Assembly: GCF_029633825.1 (NCBI RefSeq)
Contig: NZ_CP090640.1
Span: 2,914,001 to 2,978,000, forward strand
Length of the DNA stretch: 64,000 bases
Reading direction: 5' to 3'
From: Burkholderia contaminans
GTDB taxonomy: Bacteria; Pseudomonadota; Gammaproteobacteria; Burkholderiales; Burkholderiaceae
Shown here in pieces: positions 26,121-38,700 of the stretch. Below the pieces are notes generated by a model. The model made no database searches. It saw only the letters and a list, made by a program, of their open reading frames with translations, and was not told where the DNA came from. A program made the translations under genes and the position numbers. Positions within the stretch are counted from its first letter, which is position 1; each line of letters opens with the position of its first letter.

Positions 26121-29100
26121 ATGACGAGTTTCCCGACTGCGCTGCATCACCGAATCCGCGAACTGGCGCGCCTCGCGCCCGACGCCCCCGCCATCGCGGT
26201 CCCTTTCCAGAATGACTTGCGCCTGACGCGCGGCGCGCTCGACGCGCGGGCATCGCGGCTGGCCCGGCAACTGCGCGCGGCCGGCGTCGGCGCGGAAGTG
26301 CGGGTGGGCGTGTGCGTCGAACGCTCGGGCGAACTGTTCGTCGCGCTGCTGGCCGTGCTGAAGGCGGGCGGCGTGTTCGTGCCGCTCGATCCGCGTCACC
26401 CGGCCGCGCGCCTCGACTGGATCGTCCAGGATGCACAGTTGCGGCACGGGATCGTCGATGCGGCCGGCCGCGCAGCGCTCGGCAAGCCGTTCGAACACGC
26501 GTTTGACGTGGCCGCCGACGCGGCGGATGGGCAGGAGATCGTTGCGGAGGACGAAGCAGTACCCGTCCACCCGCGTTCGGCCGCCTACATGATCTATACG
26601 TCGGGGTCGACCGGCACGCCGAAGGCGGTCGTCGTCGAACACGGGCCGCTCGCCGCGCATTGCGATGCACTCGCTGCCGCGCTGCCGATCGAGGCCGGCG
26701 ACCGGCTGCTGCATTTCGCGTCGGTCAATTTCGACGCCGCGCACGAGTGCTGGCTCGCGCCGCTCGCGACCGGCGCCAGCATCGTCGTGGCGCCGCCGCA
26801 GCCGTTCGCACCGGATGTCGCGCATGCGTTGCTGGTGAGCGAATCGGTCAACGTGGCCGCGTTCCCGCCCGCGTACCTGCGCGAATTCGCGGCGGTGGCC
26901 GCGCGCGACGGCGTGCCGCCGGCACTGCGCGTGCTCGCGTTCGGCGGCGAGGCGCTGCCGCAGCAGGCGTTCGAATTCGTGCGCAGCACCTTCCCGTCGG
27001 TACGCCTGATCAACGGCTACGGGCCGACCGAGGCCGTGATCTCGCCGATGCTGTGGCCGGTCGAACCGGGCGAGACGCCGGTGCTGGCTGCCGACGATGC
27101 GTACGCGTCGTTGCCGATCGGCCGCGTGATCGGGCCGCGCATCGCGCGTGTCGACGGTGGCGAGGCCGATGGCGTGGGTGAGTTGCTGCTGGGCGGCGTC
27201 TGCGTCGCGCGCGGCTATCACGGCCGCCCGGCGCTGACGGCCGAACGTTTCATTCCCGATGCGGACGGCGAACCCGGTGCGCGCGTGTACCGCACCGGCG
27301 ATCTCGCGCGGCTGCGCGACGACGGTGCATTCGACTACCTCGGCCGCCTCGACGATCAGGTCCAGGTGCGCGGCGTACGCGTGGAGCCCGCTGAAATCGC
27401 CGCGTGCCTGCGCTCGCATCCGGCCGTGGCCGATGCGGCCGTGGTGGCCGAAACCGGCAACGGGCCGACGCGGCTGATCGCTTGCGTCGCGCTGCGCGGC
27501 GCGGCCGATGACGCAGCACTGAAAGAACATGTGGCCGCGCAGCTGCCGGCCGCATGGCAGCCGCACCGGTTCGTGCGGTGCGATGCGCTGCCGTACACGC
27601 TGAACGGCAAGATCGACCGTGCCGCGCTGCGCGAGCAGATCGCCGCCGCGCGCGACACCGCGCAACGCAGCGGCGACGCACCGCGCACGCCGACCGAACA
27701 ACAGCTCGCCGGCCTCTGGCAGACGCTGCTCGGCCTCGACGTCACGCCGTCGCGTGACGATCGTTTCTTCGCGCTGGGCGCCGATTCGCTCGCCGCGATG
27801 CAGTTGCAGGCCGCAATCCGTGCGGCAGTGCGCGTGAACCTGCGGCTCGATGCGCTGTTCGCCGATCCGGCGCTGTTCGAACTGGCCGAAGCGGTCGATC
27901 GCGCGGAACGCGAAACCGGCGAGCCGCTGGCCATCATTTCCGCGCGCCGTGTACCGGCCGATGCGGCCGTGTCCGCCGTACCGCATGTCGACCGTGCCGC
28001 GTCGCTCGCCCAGCAACGTTTCTGGGTACTCGCACAAACGCGCGATGCAAGCGCCGCGTATCACATCGCCGCGCACTGGACGATCGACGGCACGCTCGAT
28101 CGCGCCGCGCTGCAGCGCGCGCTCGATCACGTGATCGGCCGCCACGAAGCCTGGCGCACGACGCTCGTCGACGACGACGACGGCGTCGTGATGCAGCGGA
28201 TTCATGCCCGTCTGCCGGTGTCGATCGCCGACATCGACCTGCGCGACCAGCCGCCCGCCGCCCGCGACGCGCAAGCCGCGCGTCTCGCCGAGCGCGATGT
28301 GGCGGAGCCGTTCGACCTCGCACGCGGCCCGCTGCTGCGTGCGACGCTGGTCGCACTGGCCGACGACCGCCACCGCCTGCTGCTGACCGCCCATCACGCG
28401 ATCACCGACGGCTGGAGCTCGCGCTGCGCGTTCGACGAACTGTCGGCCGCCTATCGCGCGTATGCCGAAGGCCGGGAACCGTCGCTGCCCGACCTGCCGA
28501 TCCAGTACGCCGACTATGCGGACTGGCAACGCGACATGCTGGCCGGCGGCGAGGGCGAGCGCCAGCTCGACTACTGGCGCGGCGCGTTGCGCGACGTGCC
28601 GGGCCCGCTCGCGCTGCCGGTCGACCGGCAGCCGGGCGCCACACGCACGCTGCAGGGCGCGCGCGTGTCGGTGCGGCTGCCCGACGCGGTCGCGGCCGAC
28701 GTGCGGCGACTCGCGCGCGACGCGCAGGCAACGGTCTTCACGGTGCTGCTGGCCGCGCTCGATGCGTGGCTGTCGCGCGTGACCGGCGCAACAGATGTCG
28801 TCGTCGCGGTGCCGGTTGCGCATCGCCAGCGCCCGGAAACGCGCGCGCTGCTCGGGCTGTTCCTGAATACGGTCGCGCTGCGTGTGCAAGTGGCGCCGAC
28901 GCTGCCGTTCCGCGCGCTCGTCGATGCGGCGCGCACGGCGGCGCTCGACGCGGTCGCGCATCAGGACGTGCCGTTCGAGCGCGTCGTCGACGCGGTGAAG
29001 CCGCCGGTCAAGCGCGGCGACGAATGGCTGCGCGTGAAATTCGCGCAGCAGTTCGACGCGCGGCACGACAGCGTGCTGCCGGGCGCGACGGCCGTTGCAA

Positions 29101-32100
29101 CGCCGGGGCCCGACCTGGCCGCACGCTTCGACTTCGCCGTGGATTTCACCGACGATGCAAATGGCATCGAACTGGTCGCGGCCTATGCGACCGACTGCAT
29201 CGATGCCGACACCGCGCGTGCGTGGCTCGACAGCTACGCGGCGCTCGTCGGTGCGGCCGCGCGCGATCCGCACCAGACGACGGCCGTATTGCCGTGCGAC
29301 GCATCGGCCGCTTCGCGCCAGCCGCGCGACGGCCGTGCGCTGCACATCGAACATGCTGACATCGTCGCCGCGTTCGCGCGGCAGGCAGCCGCGTATCCGC
29401 ATCGCGTCGCGCTCGCCGATGCGTCGGCGTCGCTGACGTTCGCCGAGCTCGACGACGCATCGAACCGCATCGCTCGCGCGCTGACCCAGCGCGGCGTGGC
29501 GGCCGAGACGTCCGTCATCGTCTCTATCGAACGCTCGGCGCGCTTCGTCGTCGGCCTGCTCGGCGCGCTGAAGTCCGGTGCGCTCGCCGTGTTGCTCGAT
29601 CCCGCGCAGCCCGCCGCGCGACTGGCCGCGGCGGCCGCCGACTGCGGCGCGCGCTGGGCGCTCGTCGCGGAACCGGCCGCATGGCCTGCCGGCATCGACG
29701 CACAGCCGCTCGACGTCGACACGCTCGCGCAGGACGCAACCCTCGCGCACGCAACCGGCTTGCGCATTGCACCGCATCCGGAGCAGGGCGCATACCTGAT
29801 CTATACGTCGGGCTCGACCGGTACGCCGAAGGGCGTCGTCGTGTCGCACGGCGCGCTGGCCGACTACGTGCAGGGGATGCTCGACGAACTCGCGTTCGCA
29901 CCGGACGCGTCGTTCGCGATGGTGTCGACCGTCGCGGCCGACCTCGGCCACACGACGCTGTTCGGCGCGCTGTGCGCGGGCCGTACGCTGCACCTGCTGC
30001 CGGCCGCGTGCGCGTTCGATCCGGACCTGTTCGCGGACGAGATGCGCCGCCGCGACGTCGGTGTCCTGAAGATCGTGCCGAGCCACCTGCAGGCGCTGCT
30101 CGACGCACGTGTGCCGGCCGACGTGCTGCCGCGCCACGCGCTCGTGACGGGCGGCGAAACGCTCACGTGGGCGCTCGTCGCGCGCGTGGCCGCGCTTGCG
30201 CCGGCCTGCCGCGTGATCAACCACTACGGGCCGACCGAAGCGACCGTCGGCGCGATCGCCTGCGACACGGCGTCGATCGCCGCCGATGCGCGCGATCCGG
30301 CGAGCGGCGTGCCGCTCGGCCTGCCGCTGCCGAATGCGCGCGCGCTGGTGCTCGACGCGTTCGGCGCATGCGTGCCGGCCGGTGCGACGGGCGAGCTGTA
30401 CCGGGCGGGCCGGGCGTCGCGCGCGGCTACCTGGGGCGTCCGGCGCAGACCGCCGAGCGCTTCGTACCCGATCCGTTCACGCCCGGCGCGCGGCTGTATC
30501 GCACCGGCGACCGTGTGCGGTTGTGCGCGGACGGCCGTCTCGCGTTCCTCGGCCGCATCGACGACCAGGTGAAGATTCGCGGCTACCGCGTCGAACCGGG
30601 CGAGGTGAGTGCGGCAGTGCGTGCGGCCGGCCCGATCGCACAGGCCGAAACGCTCGCGATCGACCACGACGGCCGCCTGCGGCTCGCGACGTTCGTCGTG
30701 ATGCGCGACGGTTCGACATTCGACGAGGCGGCCGTGCGCGCGGCACTTGCCGCGAAGCTGCCTGACTACATGGTGCCCGCGCAGTTCGTCGCGCTCGTGC
30801 GCCTGCCGGTCACCGCGAACGGCAAGATCGATCGCGCGGCGCTGCGTGAACTGGCGGCGGCGCCGGTCGTGACCGCCTCCGGCGATGCACCGCAGGGCGC
30901 GATCGAAACGGTGCTCGCCGAAGTCTGGCAGGCCGTGCTGAAAGCGCCGAAGGTCGGCCGCGACGACAACTTCTTCGAGCTCGGCGGCGATTCGATCCTC
31001 GTGCTGCAGGTGATCGCCCGCGCGCGCAAGCGTGGTGTGCGCTTTACGCCGAAGCAGCTGTTCGACGGCCCGACGGTCGCCGAACTCGCGCGTACCGCGA
31101 AGACGGAGGACGTGACTGCCGCCGCCGCGCAGCCTGCCATTGCGGCCGCAGCCAGCGCGCCGGTAGCAGCAAAGGTCCTGACGCCCGCGCAGCAGCGCTT
31201 CTTCGCGCTCGATATCCCGCATCCTGGCCACTGGAACCAGTCCGTTGCGTTCGACGTGCGCGGGCCGTTCGACGCCGATGCATTCGCGCGCGCGTTCGAC
31301 GCATTGCTGACGCATCACGACGCGTTCCGCCAGCGTTTCGCACGTGGCGCGGACGGCAACTGGCATGCGAGCGAGGCGGCGAAACCGTACGACGCGCTGC
31401 CGTTCGTCGAAGTCGCCGCCCGCGACGAAGCCGACGCACTCGCGCGCTTCGACGCGCTGCAGCGCCGTCTCGACCTCGGCCGCGGGCCGCTTGCCTGCGC
31501 CTGCGCGGCACGGCTGCCGGACGGCGCGACGCAGCTGTATCTGGCGATTCACCATGCGATCGTCGACGGCGTGTCGTGGCGCATCCTGCTCGACGACCTC
31601 GACACGGCCTACCGTGCCGCATGCGAACGCGCGCCGGTTCGACTGTCGCAGCCGGGCCTGCGTGTGGATGCATGGGCTGCACGGCTCGCCCGTGCGGCAA
31701 CGGAACCGGCATCGCCGTTCGCGGCCGAGGCCGCGTACTGGGCCGGCATGGCGCAGGGTGACGACATCGTGCCCGATCATCCCGACGCGGCGGCGACGAA
31801 CGCCGATGCGGCCGCTGTCGTGCAGACGATCGACGCAGCCGTGACCCGGGCGGCGCTGACCGATGCGCACGCGGCCTACCGCACGCAGACGATCGAACTG
31901 CTGGGCGCGGCGCTTGCCCTGGCACTGGCCGGCGTGAGCGGTGCCGCATCGTGCCGAGTAGAACTGGAAGGGCATGGCCGCGAGGCGCTGTTCGACGACG
32001 TGGATGCCAGCCGCACGATCGGCTGGCTGACGAGCCATTACCCGGTGACGTTGCCGGTCGCGGCCACGGCAAGCGACACGCTGTGCGCGGTCAAGGACAC

Positions 32101-35100
32101 GCTGCGCGCGGTGCCGCACAAGGGGCTGGGCTTCGGCGTGCTCGCGCATTACGGCGATGCGGCGACGCGAGCGGCGCTGGCCGCCGTGCCGCGTCCGCGC
32201 GTCACGTTCAACTATCTCGGCCAGTTCGATGCGCCGCGCGACGCAACGCTCGTGCCGCGCTTCGGCGGCACCGGCGTCGAGCGCGACCCGCAGGGGCCGC
32301 TCGGCAATACGCTCGCGATCCACGCATACCTCGACACGGATCGCGACGGCGCACGCACGCTGAAAGTGCACTGGGTCTACGGCGCACCGCAATTCGAGCG
32401 TGCGACGATCGACGCATTCGCCGAACGTTTCGCGGCGGCGCTGCGCGAGCTCGTCGACGCATGCGCGTCGCGCGTGGCGCATCGTGGCGGTGGCGCGACG
32501 CCGGGCGATTTCCCGCTCGCGCAGGCCGCCGGGCTCACGCAGGCCGCGATCGACCGCACGCCGCTCGACTGGCGCGCGATCGACGACGTGTATCCGTTGT
32601 CGCCGATGCAGCAGGGCATCCTGTTCCATGCGCTGTTCGCCCCCGGTCATGCCAGCTACGTGAACCAGCTCGTCGCGACCGCGACCGCGCTTGACGCCGA
32701 CCGGCTCGCGGCCGCGTTCGACGCGTCGATCGCGCGCCACGACATCCTGCGCACGAGCGTGATGCCGGACGAAGCCGCGCCGCTGCAATGCGTGCATCGT
32801 CATGCGCGGATGCCGGTCGAACAGCTCGACTGGCGCACCCGCGGCGACACGTTCGACGCCGATTTCGACACCTGGCTCGCCGCCGATCGCGCACGCGGTT
32901 TCGACTGGCGCGAGCCGCCGCTGATGCGGCTCACGTTGATCCGCGTGACTGACGACGCATGGCGCGTCGTGTGGACGCGTCACCACGTGCTGCTCGACGG
33001 CTGGAGCACCGCGCGCCTGCTCGCCGGCGTGCTGCGCGACTATCGCGACCCGGAGGCCGTGTCGCCATTCGCGAGCCGCCCGGCGCTGCGTTATCGCGAC
33101 TTCATCGCGTGGCTCGGCACGCGCGACCGCGACGCCGACGAACGCTTCTGGACGGAACGCCTCGCACGACTCGACGCGCCGACGCTGATCGCGGAACGCA
33201 CGGCCGACCGCGCGGATGCCGACATGGTCACGTGGCGCGCGACGCTCGATGCCGACACGCTGACGCGTGTCGCTCAGACGGCGCGCGCACTGAAGCTGAC
33301 GGTCAACACGCTGGTGCAGGGCGCGTGGGCGCTCGCGCTGCAGCGGATGACGCACCAGCCGGCCGTCGCGTTCGGCGCGACCGTCGCGGGCCGCCCCGAT
33401 GCGCTCGCGGACGTCGATTCGGTGCTCGGTCTCTTCATCAACACGCTGCCGGTGATCACGGCGCCCGCGCCGCAACAACGCGCGGCCGACTGGCTGCAGA
33501 CGCTGCAACGCGAGAACGCGGCCGCCGCCGAGCACGCCCACACGCCGCTTGCCGACATCCAGCGCTGGGCGCGCGGCGCGGGCGGCGCACTGTTCGACAC
33601 CCTGGTCGTGTTCGAGAACTACCCGGTCGACGATACGATGCGCGACGCCGATCCGCGAGCGTTGGCGTTGAGCGGTGTGCGCAGCATCGAAGCGACCGAT
33701 TTCGCGCTGACGCTCGTGATCGAGAGCGGCGCCGAGCTGACGATCGACTATGGCTACGACACCGCGCGCGTCGATGCACGTCAGGTTGAAACCTGGCACC
33801 GCGCCTTCGCGTGCGCACTCGATGCACTGGCCCGCACGCCGGATGCGTTGCTCGGCACGCTGTCGATCGCCGACGAAGCGACTCGTAACGCACTGGCGCA
33901 AGCGCAAGACACCGCCCGCGCATGGCCGGCTGCGCAGCAACAGCCGCTGCACCTGCAATTCGCCGATGCGGCACGGGCGACGCCCGACGCGATCGCGCTC
34001 GAATACGAGGACGTACACGGTGGCGTGCATCGCGCGACCTATCGCGAACTCGATGTCGGCACGTCACGCATCGCGGCTGCGCTGCGCCGGCGCGGCGTGC
34101 AGCCCGACACGCCGGTCGCGCTGTGCGTCGAACGCTCGTTCGACATGGTGATGGCGCTGGTCGGCGTGCTGAAGGCCGGCGCGGCCTACCTGCCGATCGA
34201 TCCCGACTATCCGGCCGAGCGCATTGCCTACATGCTGCGCGACGCGCGGCCGGCCGTCGCGATCACGCTGGCCCACCTGCGCGAGCAGGTCGAGGCCGCG
34301 CTCGGCGATGGCGTCGCCACGCAGTTGCTGACGGTGGCGGACCTGCTCGCCGATGAAGCCGAAGGCGACGCCGCCGGCGCGACCGCCACGATCGACGATG
34401 CCCAGCTCGCGTACCTGATCTACACGTCCGGTTCGACCGGGAAGCCGAAGGGCGCCGGCAATACGCACGGCGCGCTCGCGAACCGGATCGCATGGATGCA
34501 GCACGCCTACCGGCTGACGCGCGACGACGTCGTGCTGCACAAGACGCCGTTCGGCTTCGACGTGTCGGTGTGGGAGTTCGTGTGGCCGCTGGCGATCGGC
34601 GCGAAGCTCGCGATCGCCGCGCCTGGCGACCATCGCGATCCGGCGCGTCTCGCAGCGGCGATCCATGCGCACGGCGTGACGGTGCTGCACTTCGTGCCGT
34701 CGATGCTCGCCGCGTTCGCCGCGTATCTCGACGATTTCTCGGCCGCTGCACAGTGCGACAGCGTGCGCCTGATCGTCGCGAGCGGCGAGGCGCTCGCGCC
34801 GGAACTCGTCGCAAAGCTGGCGCGGCTGCTGCCGAACGCGACGCTCGTGAACCTGTACGGGCCGACCGAAGCGGCGATCGACGTGTCGCACTGGACCTGC
34901 GGCCCCGACGACGCGCATGCGGTTGCCGTACCGATCGGCCATCCGATCGCGAACCTGCAACTGCACGTGCTCGATGCGGCATGGCAGCCGGTGCCGGTGG
35001 GCGCCACCGGCGAACTGTATCTCGCGGGCGCGGGCCTTGCGCGCGGCTATCTCGGCCGCCCGGCGCTGACCGCCGAGCGCTTCGTGCCCGATCCGTTCGT

Positions 35101-35782
35101 GCCGGGCGCGCGCATGTACCGCACGGGCGACCTCGCACGTCGGCGTGCCGACGGTGCGCTCGACTATCTCGGCCGCGTCGACACGCAGGTGAAGCTGCGC
35201 GGCCAGCGGATCGAGCCGGGCGAGATCGAGGCATTGCTGCGTGCGGCGCCCGGCGTGAACGACGCGGTCGTGATCGTGCGCGACGAGCAACTGATCGGCT
35301 ATGTCGCACGCGGCGACGCAGGCCCGCTCGACCGGGCGGCGCTGCTCGACGCGCTGCGCACGCAGTTGCCGGCCTACATGGTGCCGTCGCAACTGATCGA
35401 ACTCGACGCGTTGCCCGTGACGCCGAACGGCAAGTGCGACCGCCATGCGCTGCCCGCGCCGGTGCGCGAAGCGGCGGCCGACGTCGAGCTCGCGACCGAC
35501 ACCGAGCGCGCGCTCGCCGCGATCTGGCAACGCGTGCTGCACGTGGACGCGATCGGCCGCGACGGCGATTTCTTCCTGCTCGGCGGCCATTCGCTGCTCG
35601 CGACGCAGGCCCACGCTCAGGCGAACCTGCACTGGGGGCTCGCGTTGCCGCTGCGCACGCTGTTCGACACACGCACGCTGGCGCGCTGCGCGGAAGCGAT
35701 CGACGCGGCCTGCGCGGCCCGTGGCGAGACCGATGCGGCGAGCGCGATCGACGCGCTGCTCGGCGAACTGGAAACCCAATAA
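26121..35782 (+). CDS. orbI: Ornibactin NRPS, three modules (A-T-C-A-T-E-C-A-T), one apparent frameshift
   Basis: A giant peptide synthetase of about 3220 residues. Approximate order: A1 1-500, T1 523-583 (GADS), C1 627-1050 (HHAITDG), A2 1077-1577, T2 1593-1660 (GGDS), E 1680-2146 (HHAIVDG), C2 2153-2580 (HHVLLDG), A3 2593-3116, T3 3123-3220 (GGHS). A1 has NFDAAHECW, shared with the OrbJ A domain and fitting N5-hydroxyornithine; A2 has AADLGHT, fitting Asp; A3 has FDVSVWEF and further residues of the serine code. This matches L-Orn, D-hydroxyAsp, L-Ser. The frame shifts -1 near 30410 in the A2 domain; one more C in GGGCCGGG restores PGVARGYLGRPAQT. I chose ATG 26121, after the promoter. Confidence 0.93.
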
Positions 35783-35791
35783 GGACGACGG

Positions 35792-38700
35792 ATGACGAAG
35801 GTTCAACCCGACTGGCTCGCGCTCGCGACGCGTTTCGCGCAGTTGCCCGACGCGCAGCGCGCGGTCTTCATCGACAAGCTCGGCGCGGCCGGCATCGACT
35901 TCCGCGTGCTGCCGATCCCGCCGCGCACGCCGCGCCACGACCGCGTGCCGGCGTCGTTCGCGCAGACGCGGCTGTGGCTGCATGCGCGGCTGATCGATGC
36001 GCCAGACGCGTATCACATCACCGAGCGCCTGGCACTGACGGGCCCGCTCGACGCGCATGCGCTGCGCCTCGCGTGCGACGCGCTGATCGCACGCCACGAG
36101 GCGCTGCGCACCACCTTCGACGAAGCGCAGGACGGCGTCGCGCAGACGATCCATGCACCGTTGCGCTGCCCATGGCGCGAAACCGATCTTGAAGGGCTGC
36201 CGGACGCGCAACGCACGGCGCGCGCGGAAGCCGTCGCGACGGCCGACGAAGCCGAGCCGTTCGATCTCGGCGCGGCGCCGCTCGTCCGCGCGCATCTGGT
36301 GCGTTTCGATGCGACGCATCACTGGCTCGCGTTGACCGTGCATCACATCGTGTCGGACGGCTGGTCGTCGGGTGTGATGCTGTTCGAGCTTGCGGCGTTC
36401 TATCGCGCCTATGCGTCGGGCGAACCGGTGCCGCTCGCGCCGCTGCCGATCCAGTACGCCGATTACGCGCTGTGGCAGCGCCGCTGGCTCGACGCCGGCG
36501 AGCGTGACCGCCAGCTCGCGTTCTGGCGTGAACGGCTCGATCCGCAACGCGGCGTGCTGGCGCTGCCGGGCGCGGCCGCACGACCGGCGCGCCGCAGTGC
36601 GCGCGGCGCACGCCACGTGTTTTCGCTCGACGCGCGCATCGGTGCGCAACTGCGCGCATTCGCAGCCGCATCGGGCGCGACACCGTTCGCGGTGCTGCTC
36701 GCTGCGCTCGATGCGCTGCTGGCGCGCGCGACCGGCGACGCGCGGATCTGCGTCGGCGTGCCGGCCGCGAACCGCGAACGCGCGGAAGTCGCCGGCCTGA
36801 TCGGTTTCTTCGTCAACACGCTGGCGATCGATGTCGACGTGCCCGCGCACGGCGATTTCTCGTCGCTGGTCGCACGCACGCAGCGCGCGCTCGTCGACGC
36901 GCAGATGCACCAGGACGTGCCGTTCGAGCAGGTGGTCGACGCGCTCGGCGTGCCGCGCAGCGCGAGCCATCATCCGCTGTTCCAGGTGATGGCCGCCTAC
37001 GGCGAGCGCCGCGCGCTGCCGGCGCTCGGCGCGGCATCGGCCGCGTTGCTGCCGTCGGGTACGCCCTCCGCGAAATTCGACCTGACGCTGTCGGTCGAAG
37101 CGACGCCGGACGGTACGTTCGACGCCGCCTTCATCTATGCGCTCGACCTGTTCGAAGCGGACGCGATTGCCCGGCTGGCCGCACGCTTCGTCACGCTGCT
37201 CGCCGATGCGCTCGCGCGCCCCGACATGCCGATCGGCGATCTCGACTGGCTACCCGCCGCTGAGCGCGAGCAGCTCTTCGCGTGGAACGCACCGGCAGGC
37301 GCAACCGCGACTGAACCGTTCGTGCCCGTGCATGCCCGCATCGCCGCGCATGCTCACGCACGGCCCGACGCACGCGGCGTCGCCGATATCGATCGCGCGC
37401 TGACGCGCGGTGAAGTCGATGCGCGCGCGGCGCGCCTGGCACGCCACCTGGTGGCGGCCGGCGTTCGGCCGGAAATGCGCGTCGGCGTCGCGCTGCAGCG
37501 CTCGGTCGACCTGCTCGTCGCGCTGATCGCGGTGCTGAAGTCGGGCGCCGCGTTCGTGCCGCTCGACCCCGCGCATCCGCGCGAACGGCTCGCGCAGATC
37601 GTCGGCGACGCGAACATCGCGCACGTACTGACCGACGGCGCGAGCGCCGCGTCGCTGCCCGAACTGCCGGATCTGCGCCTCTGGCGCGCCGATGAAGTCG
37701 ATGCCCTCGACGAAGCCGCGCACGTCGTGCTGCCGGACGTGCTGCCGGGCCACGCGGCCTATGCGATCTACACGTCGGGCTCGACCGGCAAGCCGAAGGG
37801 TGTGATCGTCGACCATGCGTCGTTCGCGCTGCATTGCGCGGCGATCGCCGAGCGCTACGGCGCGGGCGAGAACGACGTGTTCCTGTTGTTCCAGTCGGTC
37901 AACTTCGACGGCGCGCACGAAGGCTGGTTTTCGCAATACATGTCGGGCGCCGCCGTGTCGGTGACGGCCGACGTGCTGTGGCCGCCCGCGCAGACCTGCG
38001 CGATGATGGTCCGCGACGGCGTGACGATGACCTACGTGCCGCCCGGCTGCGCCGCGCAGCTCGCCGAATGGGCGCTCGCGCATGGCGCACCGCCGACGCT
38101 GCGTTCGCTGACGGTCGGCGGCGAGGCGACGTCGCGCGAGGCGTTCGCGATGCTGCGCCGCGCGCTGCCGAACGTGCGCGTGGTCAACGGCTACGGCCCG
38201 ACCGAGACGGTCATCACGCCGACGCTGTGGATGTTCCGGCCCGGCGACGATCTCGCGATGCTCGGCGACGCCGCGTACCTGCCGATCGGCACGCTGGTTG
38301 GTGCACGCACCGCGCACGTGCTCGACGAACGGCTGCATCCGCTGCCGGTCGGCGTGATCGGCGAGCTGTACCTGGGCGGCGAGGGGATCGGCGTCGCGCG
38401 CGGTTATCTCGACCGCCCGGCACTGACGGCCGAGCGCTTCGTGCCCGATCCGTACGGCGCGCCGGGCGCGCGGCTGTACCGCACGGGCGACCTCGTGCGG
38501 CGCCGCGCGGATGGCGTGTTCGACTTCATCGGCCGCGTCGACCACCAGGTGAAACTGCGCGGGCTGCGCATCGAACTCGGCGAGATCGAGGCCCAGCTTG
38601 CCGCGCACGAGGCCGTGCGGGAAGCCTGCGCGGTCGTGCACGGGCAGGGCGCACTGGCGCAGCTCGTCGCTTATGTCGAACTGACCGCCGACGCACGGGC

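Noticed and set aside
26049..30224. A very long open frame on the strand opposite orbI
   Set aside because: It is Arg/Gly/His-rich, has no motifs and mirrors the codon pattern of the NRPS. Such antisense frames are expected in GC-rich genes. The same holds for the long frame opposite cobN (58861-63816).
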